Below are positions 6,886 through 14,691 of a stretch of 17,731 bases of DNA, piece by piece. Numbering within the stretch: position 1 is the first letter of the stretch; every line of letters begins with the position of its first letter. Origin of the DNA: Candidatus Sulfopaludibacter sp. SbA3. GTDB lineage: Bacteria; Acidobacteriota; Terriglobia; 2-12-FULL-54-10. The stretch lies in NCBI GenBank assembly GCA_945865705.1, contig CAMBEY010000024.1:1-17731 (forward strand). The letters run 5' to 3'. The notes under the pieces were generated by a model. It searched no databases and was not told the origin of the DNA. It saw only the letters and a list, made by a program, of their open reading frames with translations. Made by a program: the position numbers and the translations under genes.

Positions 6886-8172
6886 GCGACACTGTTGCTG
6901 GACGGCAGAGTCTTGATCGCTGGCGACCGTACCGCGGACCTTTTCGATCCCCGCAGCGGCCAGTTCACCAGAACCGGCGACCTGAAGGTGGAGAGAATCG
7001 AGCATTCCGCGACTCGGCTTCCGGATGGACGAGTCCTGATTGCGGGCGGTGGCTTCACCAGGTCGGCTGTCGGCGCGATTAGCTTCAATGCGAGCGCTGA
7101 GATTTATGATCCCGCTACGGGGACATTCGCATTCACCAGCGATATGGATCTCGTTCGTCGCGGAAATCGGGGCACGCTGCTCGCGAATGGCAAGGTGTTG
7201 ATCACAGGCGGCGCTGAACCCTTTCATGACTTCAACCGGCGTGCAATGTTGTTTGATCCTGCCAGCGAGACATTTTCGCCTACTGGAGAGATGGTATCGG
7301 GTCAATTTTACCATACGGCGACATTGCTTTCTGACGGCAGAGTTCTCCTTACCAATGGAAGCTATGGCGGCGATCCGTCGGACTTTGATTGGGTCAGACC
7401 GGAGATTTATGATCCTGCCACTGGCGTCTTTTTCCCATTGCCTGAGATGGCCATTCCCGGGGTTCACTTCCTGCGAGCCACTTTGCTTCCGAACGGAAAG
7501 GTGCTGCTGTCTGGTGGCTGGAGATATGACGGCCAGCCGGTGAGCGCCGAGCTCTTCGATCCGGCGACCGGCCGCTTCAGTCCATCAAGCGATACGAAAA
7601 GGCCCTTGGGCCCTACCGCAACTCTGCTCAGTGACGGAACCGTGTTCCTCGGCAATGGGGAGATTTATGACCCAGCCACAGACAGGTTTTCTGGAACCGG
7701 AGAGGGGACCAACAACCGATTTAACCAAGTGGCGACGCTGTTAGCTGATGGGGCGGTGTTGTTAACTTACTATTCAAATGCGGTAACTCCAACCGGCCTG
7801 CAGGCCATTTACACTCCAGTCAGGCGACTACCCCCACCTGCCCTGTTCACTCTACCCAGCGGAACCTTGGGTCAAGGAGCTATTCTGCACGCAGACACGC
7901 ACCTACCAGTCGGACAGGCCAACCCTGCCGTGGCGGGCGAGGCGCTGGAAATTTACCTGACCGGACTTCTGGATGGCTCCGTGATCCCGCCGCAGGTCTC
8001 CATTGGCGGGAGACTGGCCGAAGTGCTCTACTTCGGCCGCGCGCCTGGACTGGCGAACATCAATCAGATCAACGTCCGCGTGCCGGCAGGCATCGCGCCC
8101 GGCCCGACCGTTTCCGTGCGGCTCACTTACATTGGCCGGCCCAGCAACGAAGTCACCATCGCCGTGCAGTAG
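6877..8172 (+). CDS. Kelch-like beta-propeller protein with Solibacter-type C-terminal domain
   Basis: The protein is 431 codons from the first Met in this frame. At least six to seven repeats follow the pattern [L-L-x-D/N-G-R/K-V-L-I-x-G-G] then E-I/L-Y/F-D-P-A-T-G-x-F-x-P-T, typical of Kelch/galactose-oxidase-like propellers. About residue 315 onward forms a separate domain (AGEALEIYLTGL, PQVSIGGRLAEVLYFG, INQINVRVPAGI, ending NEVTIAVQ), matching the TIGR03437 C-terminal domain abundant in Candidatus Solibacter. The native product begins upstream with a signal peptide in another frame (6699-6885), so ATG 6877 is only where the frame becomes open and lacks its own ribosome site. It is probably extracellular or periplasmic with no catalytic residues recognised. 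It converges on the YbjQ gene 59 bp away, without a visible terminator between them. Confidence 0.85.
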   Translation: MPTATLLLDGRVLIAGDRTADLFDPRSGQFTRTGDLKVERIEHSATRLPDGRVLIAGGGFTRSAVGAISFNASAEIYDPATGTFAFTSDMDLVRRGNRGTLLANGKVLITGGAEPFHDFNRRAMLFDPASETFSPTGEMVSGQFYHTATLLSDGRVLLTNGSYGGDPSDFDWVRPEIYDPATGVFFPLPEMAIPGVHFLRATLLPNGKVLLSGGWRYDGQPVSAELFDPATGRFSPSSDTKRPLGPTATLLSDGTVFLGNGEIYDPATDRFSGTGEGTNNRFNQVATLLADGAVLLTYYSNAVTPTGLQAIYTPVRRLPPPALFTLPSGTLGQGAILHADTHLPVGQANPAVAGEALEIYLTGLLDGSVIPPQVSIGGRLAEVLYFGRAPGLANINQINVRVPAGIAPGPTVSVRLTYIGRPSNEVTIAVQ

Positions 8173-8231
8173 CGGTGGAGTCTTCCGGTCATCCATTTCG
8201 GACTGACTTGCCGCGCGGCCTATCCAACGGG

Positions 8232-8552
8232 CTACGCAATGACCACGGCGGTGCCGCTGACGCTGACCATCAACATGCTGCCGGACTGGCCCACCACTTC
8301 GTAATCAATGTCGATGCCCACCACGGCGTTCGCGCCGAGGTCGCGGGCGGATTGCTCGATCTCCTGCATGGCGATCTCACGCGCTTTCTTCAATTCCTGC
8401 TCATAGGCCGCCGAGCGGCCTCCGATGATGTCGCGGACGCTGGCGAACAGATCTTTGAAGATGTTCGCGCCGACAATGGCCTCGCCGCAAACAATATCGC
8501 AATACTTGGTGATCTGCTTCCCTTCCACGCTGGGTGTAGTGGTGAGTAACAT
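8232..8552 (-). CDS. YbjQ/UPF0145-family protein
   Basis: The protein has 106 residues from ATG 8552, which is preceded by AGGAGAGAAACC, a strong ribosome site. An upstream in-frame ATG at 8600 has no such site and would add 16 low-complexity residues. The family signatures are clear: TTTPSVEGKQI at the start, GANIFKDLFASVRDIIGGRS in the middle, and GANAVVGIDIDYEVVG before a hydrophobic end. YbjQ proteins form small ring-shaped oligomers and have been called heavy-metal-binding on structural grounds, but their function is unknown. The 176-bp leader upstream contains inverted repeats. Confidence 0.92.
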   Translation of the reverse strand: MLLTTTPSVEGKQITKYCDIVCGEAIVGANIFKDLFASVRDIIGGRSAAYEQELKKAREIAMQEIEQSARDLGANAVVGIDIDYEVVGQSGSMLMVSVSGTAVVIA

Positions 8553-8617
8553 GGGTTTCTCTCCTGAGTTAGTAATATTTGAATTCGAGTTGGTCTCCAA
8601 TAGCGAAAACCCCGCGC

Positions 8618-8682
8618 CATCCCAAAGACCGGGATGAGGCGGCTACCAGTGCCTCCCCGCGAGCTTTTGCTTTGGTAGCCGC
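8618..8682 (-). other. Two inverted repeats between the acyltransferase and ybjQ
   Basis: A 9-bp perfect inverted repeat (8639-8647 with 8674-8682, GCGGCTACC/GGTAGCCGC) is followed on the minus strand by a 6-bp hairpin (CATCCC/GGGATG, 8618-8636, 7-base loop) and GCGCGGGGTTTT. The elements lie after the acyltransferase stop and before the YbjQ start, both on the minus strand. They could be a terminator or a structured leader. No run of T follows directly, so a simple intrinsic terminator is not clear. Confidence 0.4.
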
Positions 8683-8728
8683 GTCAAGCGCTTTTCTTGG
8701 CGCGGGCTTTTACGGCTGCGGTGAACGA

Positions 8729-9952
8729 CTATCGTAATACGAAAAAGATGGTGGCCAGCGCCGCGCCGGCCCATAGAGCGCGGTCGAGGCGCGCGCCGAG
8801 GCGCTGCTTGGCGCGGGTCCATACCCAGGCCAGCGCGGTCATCGACACGGTGATGGCGGCCAGCAGCCCCAGCCATGTCCACAAGTCCACGCCGTCGCGG
8901 AATTGCTGGTGCAAATTCCATTTCCTGTTAACCGGAGAACCGTAGACAATAATCAGATGAACGAAATATACAATTAAGGATTCCTTGCCCAGCGTAACGA
9001 TGAAACCCAGCGCGGGAAGCAGCCAGCTCTCCAGAAAATGGAGGGCGGCAAGAATGGCCATCAACAAACCGATGCGAAGAAAGAAAAATACCGGGCTGCC
9101 GCCCCAAAAATCATCGTAGGGGGGAGGAAGGGGAACCTGCGCCAGCAGCAGGCACGCGACTAGCAACGCGACGCCGGTCCACAGAGTGGACTTTAGAAAA
9201 CCATGCTCCCCGCTGCGCGGGCGCGACTGCGCAAAGAGGTATCCCCAGATAGCGCCGGCGGTCAGAAATCCTGCGTAGGGAAAAAACGGGAAGTTGGAGC
9301 CAAGTTGCTTGGTGAAGATGGTGCTTATCCACCAAGGCATTGGCCAGGCCTGGGGCCACCAGGGCAGGTCCGGCGTAGCGACCCACGGAATGTTATTTAG
9401 CCACGCGCTTGCCAGTGCAATCAGCAGCGTCAGCGCAACGCAGGCGCGCAAGAACCACTCGCGGCGCGGGACGCAGACCGCCACCCCGAGCAGCAGCAGC
9501 GAGGTGTAGCCGATGCACTGCAAGATATCCCAGCCAAACAGGCGCCGCATCGCGGTCTCCGGCGAAGTGAGCGTGCGGCTTAACGCAGTGGTCGGGACAT
9601 GGAGCAGGTAGGCGACAAAGAGTACTTCTGCCAAGCGCGCGAGTCGGCTGCGCATGGCCGTGGTCCAGCCGTGGAATTGCTCCCAGCGCGCGAACGCTGC
9701 CATCCCGAAGGACAAGCCCGCCACGAAGAGAAAGCCGGGGGCGGGCAGATTGAACGTCAGATTGTGCCAGTGATGAATGGGCCGGGCGCTGGAGCCAAGA
9801 TGCACCACGGCATCCGTTACATGCGCGTCGAACATAAAGAACACGGCCAACCCGCGAAATACATCCAGATAAACGAGGCGCTGCGCGGATGGGCCGACTG
9901 TAGGAGTAGGAGTTCGTAGTCCGTTCACTAGAGCGACAAACCAATTCGACAT
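8729..9952 (-). CDS. Membrane acyltransferase, DUF1624/YeiB-like
   Basis: The protein has about 407 residues and some ten to eleven predicted membrane helices. The N-terminal block RLVYLDVFRGLAVFFMFDAH is the signature of the heparan-alpha-glucosaminide N-acetyltransferase/DUF1624 superfamily, which moves acyl groups across or at the membrane onto sugars or related acceptors. Near the C-terminus, GKESLIVYFVHLIIVYG is the typical late helix of the same group. The substrate cannot be told from sequence. ATG 9952 (MSNWFVALV) is preferred to TTG 9967, but neither has a Shine-Dalgarno. The gene is divergent from the porin. The Pho-box-like repeats begin six bases upstream of its start codon, so a bound regulator would affect this gene as well. 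The stop is TAG at 8729-8731. Confidence 0.82.
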   Translation of the reverse strand: MSNWFVALVNGLRTPTPTVGPSAQRLVYLDVFRGLAVFFMFDAHVTDAVVHLGSSARPIHHWHNLTFNLPAPGFLFVAGLSFGMAAFARWEQFHGWTTAMRSRLARLAEVLFVAYLLHVPTTALSRTLTSPETAMRRLFGWDILQCIGYTSLLLLGVAVCVPRREWFLRACVALTLLIALASAWLNNIPWVATPDLPWWPQAWPMPWWISTIFTKQLGSNFPFFPYAGFLTAGAIWGYLFAQSRPRSGEHGFLKSTLWTGVALLVACLLLAQVPLPPPYDDFWGGSPVFFFLRIGLLMAILAALHFLESWLLPALGFIVTLGKESLIVYFVHLIIVYGSPVNRKWNLHQQFRDGVDLWTWLGLLAAITVSMTALAWVWTRAKQRLGARLDRALWAGAALATIFFVLR

Positions 9953-9957
9953 GAAAG

Positions 9958-10013
9958 ATGTAACCAAATTGTAATATTTCCGTAATGTTATAGAGAACTC
10001 AACTTAATACAAT
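9958..10013 (+). promoter_or_regulatory. Pho-box-like triple direct repeat with -10 box before the porin
   Basis: Three 7-bp units, ATGTAAC (9958-9964), TTGTAAT (9969-9975) and CCGTAAT (9980-9986), are separated by AT-rich 4-bp spacers, giving exact 11-bp periodicity. A fourth, weak unit is at 9991-9997. PhoB binds such tandem 7+4 repeats in place of a -35 element. TACAAT (10008-10013) is a plausible -10, 10 bp after the fourth unit, the usual geometry. The repeat and spacing are visible; PhoB binding is inferred. Confidence 0.6.
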
Positions 10014-10094
10014 TTTCTTTTGTAAGTAACAATCTAACGGCCCGCGCGCACCAGCAACCAGCATACGCAGCGCGTACATTATGGAGGAAACCGC

Positions 10095-11771
10095 GTGAAT
10101 CGCATCAAAATTTTCGTGCTACTGATAATAATCAGCAACCGGACGGCCGGCGCCGCGGAGACTTCGGACGAAGTTCGCGGGCAGTTGGACCAGCTTCGCG
10201 GCGAGGTTGCGCGACTGAGCTCAGTCGTGGAGGAACAGGGCCGTGCGATCGAGATGCAAAGAGCACTTTTTGTCGAACAGCAACAGGAACAGCAAAAAAA
10301 CTTTGCAGCGCAGCAGGCGGCGATTAACGCGGTAATGCAGGAATTGGCATCGCCGCGTGTCCCCGCGATGGGCATGGCCTCGGTTGGTTCTGGCGCGGGC
10401 TACACATTGAATGCCCCGGCGGCATTTATTACGGCTGGCATTACTGCTGGCACTCCGGCTGGCATTCCGGCACAGGCGACGGCACAGGGAGCAGGGGAAG
10501 GCGGCGACCTGAGTGGCCGCGTCCAGCTAGTCGAGAAAAATCTGGCCGACACGCGCAAGGCGCTGGAAGATCGCATGCGTGGCTTCGGGCCGTTCAGCTT
10601 CAGCGGCGACTTCCGTTATCGCCATGAACCGTTTTTCGGCGGTGGACCCAGCGACGGCGATTCCCTGCCCGACCGCTACCGCAATCGCCTGCGCCTGCGC
10701 ATCAATGCCACCACGCGCTTCGACGATGAGTTCTCCGGCGGCATCATGCTCGCCAGCGGCATCGGCGGAAATCCAGTTTCGGCCAATCAGGACTTGACCG
10801 GCTACTTCACCGAGAAACCGTTTTCCATCGACAAGGCCTTCGTCAGCTACAATCCGCGCTGGATGAAGCCGCTGCGCATCACCGCCGGCAAATGGGCGTA
10901 CACTTTCCAGCGCACCCAGATGATGTGGGATAACGATCTGAATCCCGAGGGCGTTACCGAGGCGCTCACCTTCAACTGGAAGGACTCGCCATTGCAGCGC
11001 CTGGAGCTGATCGGGTTCCAGACCGTAATGCTGGAGGCTGGTTCCGGGCCGGACAGTTCGCTGCTCGGCTGGCAAGCGCGCACCGAGTGGGGACTCGGCT
11101 CGCGCGTGAAGTTGGGCACGGCACTGACTTTCTTCGATTACAACAATGAAGCTTCGCTGGCCTCGAACGTCAACCAGGGCAACGGCTCTTATGATGCCGG
11201 ACAGCCGACCGGCTTGGGCGGCAACTACGGATTCGGCGCCGCCGCGCTGACCAATTCCTTTGGCACAATTAACGGCGTGCGCACGCTGGCGTCGAAGTAC
11301 GGCATCCTCGACGTCATCGCTCGTTTGGACATTAATACCGGCGCCGCGCGCTGGCCGCTGATGATCGAGGGCGACTTCGCGCAGAACACGCGCGCCTGCC
11401 AGAACCTCGGCGCGTTCGCCCGAGCTGGCGCGGCGACGCCAGTCTGCAATGCGCGTGATCGTCAGGCTTATTGGGTGGAGACGATTTTAGGCCGCAATCA
11501 GGACAAGGGCGATTTCGCGCTGGGGTATACTTTTGCCCGCATTGAGCGCGACGCGCTACTTTCCACATTCAACTTCAGCAACTTCCGCCAAGGCACCAAC
11601 CACGCCAGCCATCGCGCCGAGGTGGTCTACAGCGTGAACCGCAATGTCACTGGAACCGCGCGCGCGATCTTCGGACGCCAGCTTGGCACCGTGCCGGGAG
11701 CAGCGGCGGGGACGCGCGTCGTCGAGCGCAATCTAACCCGTCTGCAATTCGACCTGATTTACCGGTATTAG
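10095..11771 (+). CDS. Putative outer-membrane porin (Porin_5-like) with coiled-coil N-terminus
   Basis: The protein has 558 residues. The signal peptide MNRIKIFVLLIIISNRTAGA is cleaved near AGA/AE. Residues about 25-90 form a Gln/Glu-rich coiled coil likely to trimerise or contact peptidoglycan. A Gly/Ala/Thr-rich linker (ITAGITAGTPAGIPAQ) and a second short coil follow. The beta-barrel starts near 165 (FSGDFRYRHEPFFGG) and ends in LQFDLIYRY, with the aromatic C-terminal residue recognised by the BAM complex. Barrel segments such as YRNRLRLRINATTRFDDEF and ITAGKWAYTFQRTQMMWD match proteins annotated as putative porin. The start is GTG 10095, 7 bp after GGAGG (10083-10087). The upstream repeats resemble a PhoB box, so uptake of phosphate under starvation is a reasonable guess. 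Two cysteines (QNLG region and PVCN) in one loop could form a disulphide. Confidence 0.88.
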   Translation: MNRIKIFVLLIIISNRTAGAAETSDEVRGQLDQLRGEVARLSSVVEEQGRAIEMQRALFVEQQQEQQKNFAAQQAAINAVMQELASPRVPAMGMASVGSGAGYTLNAPAAFITAGITAGTPAGIPAQATAQGAGEGGDLSGRVQLVEKNLADTRKALEDRMRGFGPFSFSGDFRYRHEPFFGGGPSDGDSLPDRYRNRLRLRINATTRFDDEFSGGIMLASGIGGNPVSANQDLTGYFTEKPFSIDKAFVSYNPRWMKPLRITAGKWAYTFQRTQMMWDNDLNPEGVTEALTFNWKDSPLQRLELIGFQTVMLEAGSGPDSSLLGWQARTEWGLGSRVKLGTALTFFDYNNEASLASNVNQGNGSYDAGQPTGLGGNYGFGAAALTNSFGTINGVRTLASKYGILDVIARLDINTGAARWPLMIEGDFAQNTRACQNLGAFARAGAATPVCNARDRQAYWVETILGRNQDKGDFALGYTFARIERDALLSTFNFSNFRQGTNHASHRAEVVYSVNRNVTGTARAIFGRQLGTVPGAAAGTRVVERNLTRLQFDLIYRY

Positions 11772-11791
11772 GCCATTTTGCGGGATGGTGT

Positions 11792-11922
11792 ATCCGAGCC
11801 GCGACAGTAATGGAGCGTCCCCAATGATGGGGAGCGCGACCGGTTGCAAAAGTAAGTACGGCGCTGAGTAACATTCAGGATTTCGCGCATCCCGGACGCT
11901 CCATGACTGTCGCGGCTTGGAT
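11792..11922. repeat. Long intergenic inverted repeat, REP/MITE-like
   Basis: The left arm 11792-11820 and right arm 11894-11922 are reverse complements over 29 bp with two mismatches, and share the core GCCGCGACAGT followed by ATGGAGCGTCC. The 73-bp centre contains a smaller hairpin, TCCCCA/TGGGGA. The element fills much of the 271-bp gap between the porin and the c-di-GMP enzyme. The arm sequence resembles extragenic repeats of Solibacter-type genomes, from memory. It may also end porin transcription, though no T-run follows. Confidence 0.75.
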
Positions 11923-12042
11923 CGGGCTACAGGGAGGTGTCTGCGTTTGTACACTCCAATCGAGGCTTAAAACTCCGCAACTGGGGCCTATGCGAACCGA
12001 TATCTGAAGGGAGAGTTCACTAGGAGCAGGAAAAAGATTGCG

Positions 12043-14400
12043 ATGAATTTGTCGATCAATCTCGCGCTACAGAAGATACCTATCTTCAACAGCTTGTTAG
12101 CAGAGCCATTGGATGCTCTGTCGGAGATCGGTCGCCGCGAGATTGTTCCGGAAAATACCACAATCTTCTCCGAGGGAGACTTGCCGGAAGCTCTATATTT
12201 GATCCTCTCGGGCAGGGTCCAGGTATTGAAGAAGGACCAAGACGGGAAAAATGCCCGGCTGGCAATACTGCAAACCGCCGACTTTTTTGGCGAATTGGCT
12301 TTGGTCGACGGCGCGCCGCGATCCGCGACTGTTCAAACGATCGAGCCCTGCGAACTCTTTGTCATCCAGCGCCGACATTTTCTGGAGATGCTCTCGCAGA
12401 CTCCGCGCCTGATCCCGGCGGTCTTTGCCAGCATCACCGACAAGGTCCATAATCTCAACAAACAGTTCCTGCTGGAATTGCTGGAAAAGCAAAACCTGCG
12501 CGATGAGATGGCCCGTGAATGCTATCGCTCGATTTCGCTGATCGCCGCGGCGGCGAACGAGGCCTCCAGCACCAACCAGGCCTTGCAACTGGTGCTCGAC
12601 CGGCTAACCGAGTATATCCACTGGCCTGTAGGGCATGTCTACATGGCCGATGAGCAGAATGGTGAGGGATTGTTCTCCTCGGGAGTCTGGTTTCTCGATG
12701 ATGAGGCGCGATTCGGACAGTTTCGCCATCTCAGCGAGATGATCCGCTATACCCCGGGAGTAGGCATTCCAGGCCGCGTTCTGTTGCATGGCAAGCCCAT
12801 CTGGGAGGAGGACCTGGCCTGCGAAATGAATTGTCAGCGGGCGGGCGCGGCACTCCAGGCAGGATTGAAATCCGGCTTTGCCTTTCCAGTTACCGTCAAC
12901 AAGCGTGTCGTGGCGGTGTTGGAATTGTTTTCAGACGAGGTCCGGGAACCGGACCGTTTGCTCCTGGAAGCAACCGAGCAGATTGGAGCGCAACTCGGTC
13001 GCGCCATTGAGCGCAAACTGTTGCAGGAAAAACTCACGCACAACGCTTTTCACGATCCATTGACCGACCTGCCCAATCGTGCCCTGTTTCTCGACCATCT
13101 GGCCATGTCCATCGGTCGAGCCAAGCGCGACCGCGATTATCTTTACGCGGTACTCTTCGTCGATCTGGACCGCTTCAAGATAGTTAACGATAGCCTGGGC
13201 CATCAAGCCGGCGATGAGTTGCTCAAGGAAACCGCTCGCCGCCTGCGCGCCTGTGTGCGTACTACGGACACCGTGGCTCGTCTGGGTGGAGATGAGTTCG
13301 GCCTGCTACTGGACGACCTTCCGCAACTGAGCCATGTGCCGCGCGCCATAGAGCGCATCCGGGCGGAGATGCAGCGTCCCGTCCTGCTTGCATCGGGTGA
13401 AGTATTCACCAACGCCAGCATCGGAGTTTCGCTCTCGTCAGAGAACTATGACGACACCAACACCGCGCTACGCGACGCGGACACCGCCATGTATCGGGCG
13501 AAATCAAAAGGCCCCGGCAACTACGCGGTCTTTGATCCCGGCATGCACGAATCCGCCGTGAAGCGTCTGCGGATCGATAATGATTTGCGCCGCGCCTTGG
13601 AACGCAACGAGCTTCGCCTTTTATATCAACCGATCGTGATGGTGGATACCGCCAGCCCGGTGGGCTTTGAGGCCTTGGTGCGCTGGCAGCATCCCACGCT
13701 GGGCCTGCTCGGCCCCATGGAGTTCTTGCCCATCGCCGAGGACACCGACCTCATCATGCCCATCACGGAATGGGTGCTGGAGACGGGCTGCCGCCAGGCC
13801 AAGGAATGGAACGAGAGTTTTCGCACGCCGGTGCCCATCAGCGTCAGCATGAACCTGGCGCCCAAATTTTTCGTGCGCCGCGACCTGTACGAAGTCATGC
13901 GGAACTATCTTTCGCAGCTCTCCATCGACCCGTCGTGTCTGATCCTGGAGATTACCGAGGGTCAGATCATGGAGGATCCCCCGGCCGTGGCCCGCATGTT
14001 GGAACGGCTGGCGGACCTGGGTGTGCGCGTCCACATCGACGATTTTGGGACCGGCTACTCCTCGCTCGGCTATCTATCCACGCTGCGCGCGGATGGCCTG
14101 AAGATCGACCGTTGCTTCGTCTCGAAGATCGGCACGGAAGAACGCAATAACGCCATCATTCGCTCCATTGTCTCGCTCGGTGAGCATCTGGGCATGGACG
14201 TGATCGCCGAAGGCGTGGAGACCGAGGAGCAGCGCGCCTATCTGGCCAGCATGCACTGCAAGCACGCCCAAGGCTACCTCTTTGCCCGCCCCATGGAGGT
14301 ATCTGCCGCAACGCGCTTCCTGGAGCAGGGCCTATTTCCCGGCATGAATGAGCAATTCCCGGTAACGGAATTCATCGGCCTCCAGATCATCAACACTTAG
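12043..14400 (+). CDS. c-di-GMP enzyme: cNMP-binding, GAF, GGDEF and EAL domains
   Basis: The protein has 785 residues and no membrane segment, so it is cytoplasmic. A cyclic-nucleotide-binding domain (about 10-135) has the phosphate-binding cassette FFGELALVDGAPRSATV, with Glu and Arg that contact the cyclic phosphate. A GAF domain spans about 175-325. The GGDEF domain (about 340-500) has intact GGDEF at 415-419 and an inhibitory RxxD (RTTD) five residues before it. The EAL domain (about 515-765) keeps E543-A-L, MNLAP, EITEG, D666-D667 in DDFGTGYSSL, LKIDR and EGVETEEQ, the metal and catalytic set. Both c-di-GMP synthesis and hydrolysis therefore look possible, with cAMP/cGMP and a GAF ligand as inputs. 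Net activity cannot be told from sequence. ATG 12043 follows AGGAGCAGGAAA at a rather long distance. Confidence 0.93.
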   Translation: MNLSINLALQKIPIFNSLLAEPLDALSEIGRREIVPENTTIFSEGDLPEALYLILSGRVQVLKKDQDGKNARLAILQTADFFGELALVDGAPRSATVQTIEPCELFVIQRRHFLEMLSQTPRLIPAVFASITDKVHNLNKQFLLELLEKQNLRDEMARECYRSISLIAAAANEASSTNQALQLVLDRLTEYIHWPVGHVYMADEQNGEGLFSSGVWFLDDEARFGQFRHLSEMIRYTPGVGIPGRVLLHGKPIWEEDLACEMNCQRAGAALQAGLKSGFAFPVTVNKRVVAVLELFSDEVREPDRLLLEATEQIGAQLGRAIERKLLQEKLTHNAFHDPLTDLPNRALFLDHLAMSIGRAKRDRDYLYAVLFVDLDRFKIVNDSLGHQAGDELLKETARRLRACVRTTDTVARLGGDEFGLLLDDLPQLSHVPRAIERIRAEMQRPVLLASGEVFTNASIGVSLSSENYDDTNTALRDADTAMYRAKSKGPGNYAVFDPGMHESAVKRLRIDNDLRRALERNELRLLYQPIVMVDTASPVGFEALVRWQHPTLGLLGPMEFLPIAEDTDLIMPITEWVLETGCRQAKEWNESFRTPVPISVSMNLAPKFFVRRDLYEVMRNYLSQLSIDPSCLILEITEGQIMEDPPAVARMLERLADLGVRVHIDDFGTGYSSLGYLSTLRADGLKIDRCFVSKIGTEERNNAIIRSIVSLGEHLGMDVIAEGVETEEQRAYLASMHCKHAQGYLFARPMEVSAATRFLEQGLFPGMNEQFPVTEFIGLQIINT

Positions 14401-14439
14401 ACCGTCATGATGGATGGTGTACAAGATGCGCGGACCTTT

Positions 14440-14455
14440 TCCCGGCGCGCCGGGA
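14440..14455. other. 16-bp perfect palindrome between convergent genes
   Basis: TCCCGGCGCGCCGGGA is self-complementary over all 16 bases. It lies 40 bp after the c-di-GMP enzyme (plus) and 50 bp after the tRNA-Ala (minus). A very stable stem in the shared 3' region suggests a two-way terminator or transcript barrier, but there is no following T-run on either strand. Confidence 0.4.
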
Positions 14456-14504
14456 CGCGCTATCCTTCACGCCGCTCAATCAGTTCCTGTATGGATCGGG
14501 AATT

Positions 14505-14580
14505 TGGTGGACCTGAGGGGGATCGAACCCCTGACCTCTTCCATGCCATGGAAGCGCGCTCCCAGCTGCGCCACAGGCCC
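14505..14580 (-). tRNA. tRNA-Ala (anticodon GGC)
   Basis: The minus strand folds into a full cloverleaf. The acceptor stem GGGCCTG/CAGGTCC includes the G3:U70 wobble pair, the main identity element for alanyl-tRNA synthetase, with discriminator A73. The anticodon stem CTTCC/GGAAG encloses ATGGCAT, giving anticodon GGC, which reads GCC/GCU alanine codons. The T arm has GGTTCGATCC. The 3' CCA is encoded (14505-14507). A near-consensus promoter lies 19 bp upstream. Confidence 0.97.
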
Positions 14581-14598
14581 ACTTGTGTATGTGTAGTT

Positions 14599-14628
14599 AT
14601 TGTAAGCGGCGCAGGCAGAGGGTGTCAA
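14599..14628 (-). promoter_or_regulatory. Sigma-70 promoter of tRNA-Ala
   Basis: On the minus strand TTGACA (14623-14628) is followed after 18 bp by TACAAT (14599-14604). The first base of the tRNA is at 14580, leaving room for a short 5' leader. The -35 is a perfect match and the -10 is five of six, as expected for a stable-RNA gene. Confidence 0.8.
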
Positions 14629-14691
14629 ACTTCACCGCCGGGCTACAACGCCTGACAACCACCATCAGGCAATGGTGTAAACTGAAAATTG

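Noticed and set aside
10527..11075. Minus-strand 182-codon frame opposite the porin
   Set aside because: It is a shadow frame without ribosome site or recognisable domain.
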